Below are positions 1-5,141 of a DNA stretch of 9,951 bases, in pieces. Source of the DNA: Thermoplasmata archaeon (GTDB lineage: Archaea > Thermoplasmatota > DAOVMN01). The stretch spans positions 1-9,951 of the forward strand of contig DAOVMN010000050.1 in NCBI GenBank assembly GCA_030630685.1, given 5' to 3'. The notes beneath the pieces were generated by a model. The model was given only the letters and a program-made list of their open reading frames with translations, was not told where the DNA came from and searched no databases. The position numbers and the translations under genes were made by a program. Every line of letters begins with the position of its first letter. The first letter of the stretch is position 1.

Positions 1-441
1 TCGGAAGAAGCGGCTGCGGTATACAGGGACATGCAGATCCTGGGGATAGACACCCTGACCGCCATCCAGCACGCGGTGGACCGGGCACCTTCCCCCTGGC
101 TCGCCGAGTTCTTCCAGGGCATCTCCTCGACCCTGTCCTCGGGTGGGAACCTGAAACTCTATTTCCTGAACAGTGCAAAGAGGTTCATGGATGATATCAA
201 GCAGGATCAGAAACAGCTTCTTGAGCAGCTTGCAACCCAGGCAGAGATGTTTGTTACCGTGGCGGTGGCGATGCCGATATTCCTTATTATCATCCTCATC
301 ATCACGGTCTGGATCAGCAGCGGCACACAGACCGGAAACTCCATGAGTACGCTGTATCTGGTGATCTTCGCGTTTGTGCCTCTTCTTCACTTCTTTTTCG
401 CCACCATGACCTATCTGAACATCAAGAAATTCAGTGTCTGA
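1..441 (+). CDS. TadC/FlaJ-like type II secretion system F-domain membrane protein, C-terminal part (5' end outside window)
   Basis: The frame is already open at base 1 and ends at TGA 439-441, leaving 146 visible residues; the true start lies to the left. The fragment begins with the end of a T2SSF (GspF) domain: a YRDMQILGIDTLTAI-type helix, then the family-typical pattern PSPWLAEFFQGISSTLSSGG around visible residues 31-50. A charged amphipathic helix follows, then two membrane segments at about residues 84-105 and 117-135, and a short basic tail. This layout matches the C-terminal half of archaeal FlaJ/TadC platform proteins, which form the inner-membrane base for pilus or archaellum assembly. 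It overlaps the next gene by 8 nt and is followed by a second TadC-like gene and two pilin-like genes, so it probably belongs to a pilus assembly operon whose ATPase lies upstream. Which pilus system it serves cannot be told from this fragment. Confidence 0.82.
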   Translation, partial: SEEAAAVYRDMQILGIDTLTAIQHAVDRAPSPWLAEFFQGISSTLSSGGNLKLYFLNSAKRFMDDIKQDQKQLLEQLATQAEMFVTVAVAMPIFLIIILIITVWISSGTQTGNSMSTLYLVIFAFVPLLHFFFATMTYLNIKKFSV

Positions 442-1795
442 GGAGGGATTCTTCATCGCGGAGGTAAGGAAAGTCAGAAAGGTGAAGAAAGCGGCTGTTC
501 CGGATGACCTGATTTCCGGGGAGCTGGAGGAACTGGAAGAGCTAATAGAGGATGAAACCCCAGAGGCCGAAGAGCCCGCGATGACCGAAGAGGAAAAGGA
601 GAGGCTCGCCCTCTCCATACTTGAGGCCTCCAAGAAAGAGATGGAGGTGAGGAGACATATCGAGAAGAAAACCGAGGCCAAGCGAAAGAAGGTAAGGGAT
701 CCCAGGGTGGAACTGGCTAAAACCCTTTCTGTCGTGATCGTTTCTCTGATAATCGCCTTTGCCATTCTATTCATTGCATACAAGGATTATACAAGCGATA
801 TGGACTCCACACACGACGAGCACACGTATGAGGCAATAAGGGATGAAAAGGACACATGGGTCTATCTCAATAGTAGTTCGGAACCGGTAGTTGTCTACGA
901 GAATCTGACAGGTGCAGAGACAGGGGGGAACGCTGCCAAAGAGTACAAGGATTACTATCGTATGAACGGGGATTATGCAATGAAAAAAGAAATTCTAAAA
1001 GGTGCTCCCTTCCTGGGCGACCTGAGCCTTGAGCTGAATTGGGTATATTATCTGGTTTTTGCCATTGTGGTAGTTACCGGTCCCAACGGTATCGTTCGAA
1101 GGGGGCATCTCAGGAAGCTGAAGAAAAAAGAGGAGAAATTCCCTGACTTCATCCGGGACCTTGCCGAATTCTGGAAGGGCGGTTTGAGCATGACCGTGGC
1201 AGTTGATACACTTTCCAAAGGGGATTATGGTGCCCTGGACGAAGAGGTTGATTTTATGGCAACCCAGCTCTCATGGGGCGTCGCCTTCAGCGAGGTTTTA
1301 AGGATGTTCCTCGAAAGGGTGCACACCGGCCTCATAGAACGCTCCATCGCACTCATCGAGGAGGCAAACAGGGCAGGCGGTAAGATCAGCGACATCCTGC
1401 TCAATGTAGCACACGATGCCCAGGAGATCAAGATGCTTGACAGGGAGCGAGAGGGGACGATGAAGAGCTATATATTCGTAACCCTTATCTCTTTCCTGAT
1501 CTATGTGGTCATCATCGTTGTGATGGCCTATGTCTTCATCCCCGCGATAGCCGAATCCACGGAAGGCATGGATGAGCAAATGACCATAGGTGGTGTGAGG
1601 ATCCAATCCTTCGATCCGTCCTTTGTTGCCCTTCTTTTCTTTGCCTCGGTGGTGGTCCAGGCTATAGGAGGCGGGATCAATGCGGGTATCATGGGCGAGG
1701 GGAACATCGGAGCGAGTCTATGGTGGATCACGATCTTCATGCTTTTGGGAATAGTTATGTTCGAGTTCCTTGGGGTGAAGATGGGAATGGTCTGA
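434..1795 (+). CDS. Second TadC/FlaJ-like platform protein with long charged N-terminal extension
   Basis: A protein of 453 residues from GTG 434. Residues 1-95 are a highly charged cytoplasmic region with acidic then basic clusters. A TM helix at about 98-116 leads into a polar extracytoplasmic segment (about 117-200) with some N-x-S/T sites, then a second TM at about 202-218. A T2SSF domain spans about 236-365; its helical core reads FPDFIRDLAEFWKGG and later IEEANRAGGKISDILL. Three more TMs follow at about 346-370, 396-414 and 430-447. T2SSF proteins form the membrane platform on which the ATPase acts to insert or extract pilins. The start is uncertain. GTG 434 overlaps the upstream gene and has no SD before it. 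An AGGAGGG at 441-447 lies inside that reading and would suit an in-frame ATC at 455; a later GTG at 482 is possible but its SD is too far away. Membership of the pilus operon is inferred from overlap and order. Confidence 0.85.
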   Translation: MSEEGFFIAEVRKVRKVKKAAVPDDLISGELEELEELIEDETPEAEEPAMTEEEKERLALSILEASKKEMEVRRHIEKKTEAKRKKVRDPRVELAKTLSVVIVSLIIAFAILFIAYKDYTSDMDSTHDEHTYEAIRDEKDTWVYLNSSSEPVVVYENLTGAETGGNAAKEYKDYYRMNGDYAMKKEILKGAPFLGDLSLELNWVYYLVFAIVVVTGPNGIVRRGHLRKLKKKEEKFPDFIRDLAEFWKGGLSMTVAVDTLSKGDYGALDEEVDFMATQLSWGVAFSEVLRMFLERVHTGLIERSIALIEEANRAGGKISDILLNVAHDAQEIKMLDREREGTMKSYIFVTLISFLIYVVIIVVMAYVFIPAIAESTEGMDEQMTIGGVRIQSFDPSFVALLFFASVVVQAIGGGINAGIMGEGNIGASLWWITIFMLLGIVMFEFLGVKMGMV

Positions 1796-1803
1796 GGGTT
1801 TGC

Positions 1804-1810
1804 CGGAGGA
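1804..1810 (+). promoter_or_regulatory. Shine-Dalgarno for the first pilin-like gene
   Basis: CGGAGGA lies 5 nt before ATG 1816, just after the TGA of the preceding gene at 1793-1795. It decides the start: the frame is open further upstream, inside the previous gene, but only ATG 1816 (or in-frame ATG 1822) has an SD at a sensible distance. Confidence 0.7.
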
Positions 1811-1815
1811 AAACG

Positions 1816-2292
1816 ATGTGGATGAGGAATAGCTTCAAGGGCGACGATTGTGCTCAGCTTCATGTCCTTGAATCAGTGATCGCAGCCCTCCTTTTCTTTG
1901 GCGCATTACAGGCAGGTGTGGCCCTGATACCGGATTCCCAAACCACCACTGCGCTTGATACCCTTTCCATTACCGGTGAGGATGCCCTTCGCTCCCTCTA
2001 TCTTCTTGATCCTGGTATCCCCAATGGCTCGGATTATGACAACTCCAGCCTCATATACTTCGTTGCTACAGGGCGAACAGGGAACATTACCGGCTTCCTG
2101 AACAAGAGCCTGGATGAACGGATCTCTTATACCCTGAGCTGCCGTACCGAGCCGGATAACATAGAGGCCATCCTCTTCGAGATGATAAAAACCGTGGATG
2201 AGAGTACCACTGCTCATTTCTCCTTTTTCCACGAGGGCAGACTTTACGATGTTCGACTCATACTCTGGAAAGAGCCCAGGGGGGTGGCATGA
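1816..2292 (+). CDS. Small single-TM pilin/pseudopilin-like protein
   Basis: A protein of 158 residues starting MWMRNSFKGDDCAQLHVLES. A short basic and polar N-terminus (1-13) precedes one hydrophobic helix (about 14-36), followed by a soluble, extracytoplasmic domain with several N-x-S/T sequons (NSS, NIT, NKS). The layout of a basic leader, QLHVLE at the head of the helix and then a globular domain is typical of archaeal pilin-like proteins encoded beside TadC genes. A glutamate inside the start of the helix (E19) resembles the conserved Glu of type IV pilins. A prepilin-peptidase site is not clear: KG at 8-9 is followed by DDC rather than directly by the helix. The gene sits 20 nt after the second TadC-like gene and overlaps the next gene by ATGA. 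Its role as a minor pilin or pseudopilin is inferred from shape and neighbours; I do not recognise the soluble domain. Confidence 0.72.
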   Translation: MWMRNSFKGDDCAQLHVLESVIAALLFFGALQAGVALIPDSQTTTALDTLSITGEDALRSLYLLDPGIPNGSDYDNSSLIYFVATGRTGNITGFLNKSLDERISYTLSCRTEPDNIEAILFEMIKTVDESTTAHFSFFHEGRLYDVRLILWKEPRGVA

Positions 2293-2693
2293 TGCGTTTT
2301 CCACGGGACGATAGAGGGCAGCTTGTGCTGGTTGGGGGGGTGGCAATAGCCTTTGCGATCCTTATGATAGCCGGCATGAGCCTTCTTGCCAGTGAGATGG
2401 ATGCAGACAGGGATATCGAGCCTTCCCTTGGCCCGGAGTTTGCCCACCTGAAAGGGGAGTTCGAGAAGGCGATGGTTTACAGGTACAATCGAACCAACGA
2501 GAGCGCCGAGGAGGTGTTCGCTCATACCTCGGGGATGTTCTCGGTCATGGAGTTGTACTACGGGCTGTATCTGGATTTCGAGGTCATAAATATAACCGGC
2601 ACACCGGGTTCTGAGGTGCTAAACTACAGTATGGTTCTTGTTTCCGAGGACCAGATCCTGGAGCAGACAGGGAGAATAGATTTGACGAGATAA
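2289..2693 (+). CDS. DRGQ-type pilin-like single-TM protein
   Basis: A protein of 134 residues; its ATG overlaps the TGA of the previous gene as ATGA, so translational coupling is likely (a second in-frame ATG follows at 2292). The N-terminus MMRFPRDDRGQLVLVGGVAI contains the DDRGQ sequence common in archaeal pilin-like proteins. RG followed by Q and a hydrophobic run fits a class III (prepilin peptidase) signal, with cleavage expected between G and Q. The TM helix spans about 12-33. The rest is a soluble domain with sequons NRT, NES, NIT and NYS, suggesting an exposed, possibly glycosylated surface. It is the last gene of the pilus cluster, followed by an 82-nt gap holding the promoter of the next operon. 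Pilin processing is an inference from the motif; no close family name can be given. Confidence 0.74.
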   Translation: MMRFPRDDRGQLVLVGGVAIAFAILMIAGMSLLASEMDADRDIEPSLGPEFAHLKGEFEKAMVYRYNRTNESAEEVFAHTSGMFSVMELYYGLYLDFEVINITGTPGSEVLNYSMVLVSEDQILEQTGRIDLTR

Positions 2694-2730
2694 ATCGCTG
2701 TTAGAAATCCATACCACCTTACAAAAAATC

Positions 2731-2772
2731 AACACCTTATTATACCAAAAAAATTAGGTTTTGCCTGGTGAT
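2731..2772 (+). promoter_or_regulatory. Promoter (TATA-like box) and Shine-Dalgarno for the dehydrogenase operon
   Basis: The AT-rich gap after the pilin genes contains TTATTATA at 2737-2744 preceded by AACACC, a plausible TATA box with upstream element. A start of transcription about 25 nt downstream would fall near 2766. GGTGAT at 2767-2772, an archaeal SD core, is 3 nt before ATG 2776. This marks a new transcription unit and selects ATG 2776 over the in-frame TTG at 2761. The promoter is inferred from sequence alone. Confidence 0.5.
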
Positions 2773-2775
2773 CTC

Positions 2776-3723
2776 ATGAAGATTTTAGTCAATGACGCAC
2801 TGTCCCCGAAAGCGGTGGAGCTGCTTGGTGAACACCATGAGGTGGACACGAACGAATACGGTCCTGAAGACCTCATAGCCAACATCGGAAGCTACGACGC
2901 CATCGTTGTCCGCGGAAGAACCAAAGTAAGAGCCGAGGTGATCGAAGCAGGAAAGGGCCTGAAAGTGATAGGCAGAGCCGGTATCGGGGTTGACAACATC
3001 GATGTAGAGAAAGCGACTGAAAAGGGAATTCCAGTCGTGAACGCACCTGCCGGCATCACATATTCCGTGGCCGAGCTGACCATGGGGCATATAATCTCCA
3101 TGGCCCGGCACCTGCCGCGAGCGGATGCCTCCGTCAAGTCAGGCAGATGGGAGAAAAAGAAGTTCATGGGCACGGAACTCCACGGCAAGACCCTGGGCTT
3201 CATCGGTCTTGGAAGGATCGGATGGGAGGTGGCAGTTCGCTGTAAGGCCTTTGGTATGAATATCATGGCGTACGACCCCTATCTCCCAAAGGACAGGGCG
3301 GACGAGCTCGGAGGAAAGATGGTGGGCTCCCCGGAGGAGGTCTATCGAGAGGCGGACATCATCACGATCCACACCCCCCATACCCCCGAAACCCATCACA
3401 TGGTAAATGAGAAGGCCTTCGATGCAATGAAGAATACCGCCTTCATCCTGAACTGTGCACGAGGTGGAATCATCGATGAGGACGCACTCTATAATGCCTT
3501 GAAGGATGGAAAGATCGCGGCAGCGGCCCTGGATTCCTTTGAACAGGAGCCTCCAAGGGACAGTCCACTCCTTGCTCTGGATAATGTATTCTTCACTCCC
3601 CATATAGGAGCCTCCACGAGAGAAGCCCAGGAGAAGGCAGGAACCATCGTGGCGGAACAGGTGCTCGATGTCCTTGCGGGGAAGAGGCCGGATTTCGTGG
3701 TGAACAGACAGGTCTACGGTTGA
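2776..3723 (+). CDS. serA: D-3-phosphoglycerate dehydrogenase-like D-2-hydroxyacid dehydrogenase (short form)
   Basis: A protein of 315 residues from ATG 2776. It belongs to the D-isomer-specific 2-hydroxyacid dehydrogenases, which use NAD to oxidise substrates such as 3-phosphoglycerate, the first step of serine synthesis in the cytoplasm. The split catalytic domain frames a Rossmann domain with GLGRIG at 144-149 and an acidic residue for NAD ribose (D167 in AYDPY). The catalytic triad is visible: R229 in NCARGG, E258 in FEQEPP and H276 in TPHIGAS. RAGIGVDNID at 67-76 is also typical of the SerA branch. The protein ends soon after the second half of the catalytic domain, so the C-terminal ASB and ACT domains of long SerA proteins are absent and serine feedback through ACT would not apply. 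It has its own promoter and probably shares a transcript with the hydrolase 16 nt downstream. Substrate is inferred; glyoxylate or hydroxypyruvate reductases look similar. Confidence 0.87.
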   Translation: MKILVNDALSPKAVELLGEHHEVDTNEYGPEDLIANIGSYDAIVVRGRTKVRAEVIEAGKGLKVIGRAGIGVDNIDVEKATEKGIPVVNAPAGITYSVAELTMGHIISMARHLPRADASVKSGRWEKKKFMGTELHGKTLGFIGLGRIGWEVAVRCKAFGMNIMAYDPYLPKDRADELGGKMVGSPEEVYREADIITIHTPHTPETHHMVNEKAFDAMKNTAFILNCARGGIIDEDALYNALKDGKIAAAALDSFEQEPPRDSPLLALDNVFFTPHIGASTREAQEKAGTIVAEQVLDVLAGKRPDFVVNRQVYG

Positions 3724-3727
3724 ATTC

Positions 3728-3734
3728 GGGGGAG
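3728..3734 (+). promoter_or_regulatory. Strong Shine-Dalgarno pointing to a non-NTG start
   Basis: GGGGGAG lies between the TGA of the dehydrogenase and the conserved N-terminus of the hydrolase. No ATG, GTG or TTG occurs in frame between the upstream stop at 3701 and TTG 3815. At normal spacing the only candidates are ATC 3740 (5 nt) or ATT 3743 (8 nt). Confidence 0.6.
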
Positions 3735-3739
3735 TTCAG

Positions 3740-4522
3740 ATCATTATCACCACCCTCTCTCTCAACAGTGGAAGTAATGGCAACTCCACTATTGTCCGTA
3801 CCCACAACACCACCTTGCTCATCGACGCAGGGCTGAACGGGAAGCAAACCAAGATCAGGATGAGGGATGCAGGGCTTGACATAGAGGAGATAGATGCTAT
3901 TCTGATAACCCACGAACACATCGACCACATCGCGGGTGCGGGGGTGCTCTCGAGACGGTTTAAGATACCGGTCTACATGACCGAACTTACTGCGTTCTTC
4001 TCGGAGATGAGGATCGGAGAGCTCGATAACAAAAGGATGTTCAAGGCCAACGAGGAGTTCCGGATCGGCGAGTTCACAATCCAGCCCTTCTCCATCTCGC
4101 ATGATGCCGCTGACCCTGTTGGCTTCCTTCTCGAGGTGGATGGAAATAAGGTGGGAATATGCACGGACTTAGGGGTCATCCCGCACTATATCCAAGAGAT
4201 ACTTCACGATGTCAACACCCTTTTCATCGAGAGCAATCACGACCTTGAGATGCTCAAGAACGGCAGTTATCCCCCGGATTTAAAGAAACGGATCGGTAGC
4301 AATGTCGGCCATCTTTCCAATGAGGATGCCGCCAAGGCCCCATTGGACATTATCGGCGAACGAACCGAGTATGTCCTGCTTTCCCATCTCAGCAGGGAAA
4401 ACAACACCCCAAGCAAGGCCTACCACACGGTTCGAGGGATGCTGAGGGAGTTCCACCTGAGCCCCAAACTCCATCTGACCCGAAGGGATGGCATCTCGGA
4501 GATGATTACGTTGGGCGAGTAA
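3740..4522 (+). CDS. YycJ/WalJ-like metallo-beta-lactamase-fold hydrolase
   Basis: About 260 residues if read from ATC 3740. The MBL metal site is clear: HEHIDH at 58-63 supplies H58, H60, D62 and H63. Further motifs follow in the order expected for the YycJ/WalJ (VicX) group: GICTDLG, LFIESNHDLEML, the NGSYPPDLKKRI and GHLSNEDAA stretches, and LLSHLSRENNTP near the C-terminus. These proteins are predicted metal-dependent phosphodiesterases or nucleases. In bacteria they are linked to the WalRK locus; the archaeal role is unknown. The start is unusual. The family-typical opening, here IITTLSLNSGSNGNS before LLIDAG, lies upstream of the first NTG codon (TTG 3815), so starting at the TTG would remove the first beta strands. 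GGGGGAG at 3728-3734 suits ATC 3740 or ATT 3743. The alternative is a base error turning an ATG into ATC or ATT. It probably forms an operon with the dehydrogenase. Confidence 0.85.
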   Translation: MIITTLSLNSGSNGNSTIVRTHNTTLLIDAGLNGKQTKIRMRDAGLDIEEIDAILITHEHIDHIAGAGVLSRRFKIPVYMTELTAFFSEMRIGELDNKRMFKANEEFRIGEFTIQPFSISHDAADPVGFLLEVDGNKVGICTDLGVIPHYIQEILHDVNTLFIESNHDLEMLKNGSYPPDLKKRIGSNVGHLSNEDAAKAPLDIIGERTEYVLLSHLSRENNTPSKAYHTVRGMLREFHLSPKLHLTRRDGISEMITLGE

Positions 4523-4548
4523 AGTTAATTGAGTGAAATTGCGGTAGC

Positions 4549-4568
4549 AGCCCCAAGGCCGTGGGGTT
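4549..4568 (+). other. Hairpin at the broken edge of the left PD40 fragment (possible IS200/IS605-type end)
   Basis: CCCC 4551-4554 pairs with GGGG 4563-4566 across an 8-nt loop containing AAGGCCG; flanking AG and TT extend the stem by an A-T and a G-T pair. The stretch 4555-4575 aligns without gaps to 6540-6560, 16 of 21 positions identical. GC-rich hairpins of this style followed by a short conserved tail are typical of the right end of IS200/IS605 elements (the TnpB guide-RNA scaffold), but no TnpB gene is present. The assignment is a hypothesis. Confidence 0.35.
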
Positions 4569-4881
4569 CTTGCCCATTATCACTAAGATGTTATGCGGAC
4601 TACAATAATCAAATCCACCTACACTCTTGTACTTCACAGATCAGCCCGGATGGCACCATGATTATTTATCACGAGGGTTTTGGTCTTGGCTCCGGTATAT
4701 TCTATGTGAAAGACCCGGACGGCAACGGCATCTGGGAGGACAGGGACGGTGACGGGGTGGCGGACATCTGCGACGGGGCACCGGACGACCCGGATGAGGG
4801 ATATTACAAGGATGATGAGGATGAGAACGGGGGCATCTGTTTCGGCAATATCGTATTAGGCATGGGTGTCGTGCTGGCGGG

Positions 4882-4903
4882 AGTGATGTGTGTAAGGAGA
4901 AGA
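4882..4903 (+). repeat. 22-nt direct repeat, left copy
   Basis: This 22-nt sequence, beginning AGTGATGTGTGTAAGG, is identical to 6567-6588 in the same orientation, 1,685 bp away. Here it encodes VMCVRRR, the end of the TM helix and basic tail of the left PD40 fragment. It forms the left boundary of the segment that carries the 33-bp repeats and the ATPase gene. Confidence 0.85.
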
Positions 4904-4916
4904 GAAAAATCCTCAT

Positions 4917-5113
4917 AGAATATATGCGATGAGCATGCGACAGGAATCAAAGAATATGCAATGAGCATGTGACATGAAGTCAAAGAATATGCAATGAGCA
5001 TGTGACATTAAATTAGAGTGTGTGCAATGTACACATGACACTAAATTAGAGAATATGCAATGCACGCATAACATTAAATCAGACAATATGCAATGAGCGC
5101 AGGACATAAAATT
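4917..5113 (+). repeat. Six tandem imperfect 33-bp repeats with an inverted-repeat core
   Basis: The element AATATGCAATGAGCATGTGA and variants recur six times. The GCAATG/GCGATG landmark begins at 4926, 4958, 4991, 5024, 5057 and 5090, i.e. spacings of 32, 33, 33, 33 and 33. In units 1-3 the core is ATGC-5 nt-GCAT, a perfect dyad. Unit 5 keeps ATGC and GCAT with a 7-nt gap. Unit 4 has changed both arms together (TGTGT and ACACA). Unit 6 is degraded. The array starts at the stop codon of the left PD40 remnant and ends directly at the TATA box of the ATPase gene. A period of 33 bp is close to three helical turns, so bound proteins would sit on nearly the same face. It could be a multi-site operator, iteron-like sites or a simple satellite; function is unknown. 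Confidence 0.85.
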
Positions 5114-5141
5114 TAAATATACCATCCAACCACGCTGTAAC
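5109..5141 (+). promoter_or_regulatory. TATA box for a probably leaderless ATPase transcript
   Basis: ATTTAAATATA at 5111-5121 is a good archaeal TATA box, preceded by the A-rich end of the repeat array. Its centre is about 26 nt before ATG 5142, so transcription would start at or next to the start codon. No SD is present before the ATG, which agrees with a leaderless mRNA. Confidence 0.55.

Larger units (their letters stand above)
4529..4918 (+). pseudogene. C-terminal remnant of a PD40/TSP3 membrane-anchored surface protein (left fragment)
   Basis: The open frame gives 129 residues from TTG 4529, but that start has no SD and the first ~20 residues look unrelated to the rest. The recognisable part begins near 4640 with ISPDGTMIIY, the signature of a PD40 (TolB/WD40-like) propeller blade, followed by a GIFYVKD strand. 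An acidic, calcium-binding-like stretch follows (DPDGNG, then DRDGDGVADICDG and DDPDEG), resembling thrombospondin type 3 repeats. A TM helix (IVLGMGVVLAGVMC) and a basic cytoplasmic tail (VRRREKSS) complete the C-terminus. Such proteins are normally much longer and carry a signal peptide and several blades; none of that is present. I therefore call it a truncated remnant, although expression of a short protein from ATG 4658 cannot be excluded. The missing upstream part may correspond to the fragment at 6423-6609. Confidence 0.6.

Noticed and set aside
1298..1606. Minus-strand open frame opposite the second TadC-like gene
   Set aside because: It lies wholly inside a clear T2SSF/TM coding region on the plus strand, has no SD, and its protein resembles no family.
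1720..1815. Upstream extension of the first pilin-like protein to ATG 1720
   Set aside because: The added 32 residues overlap the end of the TadC-like gene and would bury the pilin-type N-terminus. ATG 1816 has a good SD.
2761..2775. TTG 2761 as start of the dehydrogenase
   Set aside because: ATG 2776 follows GTG-rich SD sequence GGTGAT and gives the family-typical opening MKILVNDALS. The five extra residues include the SD itself.
3139..3603. Minus-strand frame of 154 codons opposite the dehydrogenase
   Set aside because: The plus-strand enzyme shows all catalytic residues, and the antisense frame has no motif or initiation signal.
4523..4660. A functional TnpB or other transposase gene before the left PD40 fragment
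   Set aside because: There is room for only about 50 nt before the hairpin and no catalytic or zinc-finger motif is present; at most a tail remnant could exist.
4917..5113. CRISPR array
   Set aside because: The repeats are contiguous, imperfect 33-bp units with no unique spacers between them, and no cas genes are nearby.
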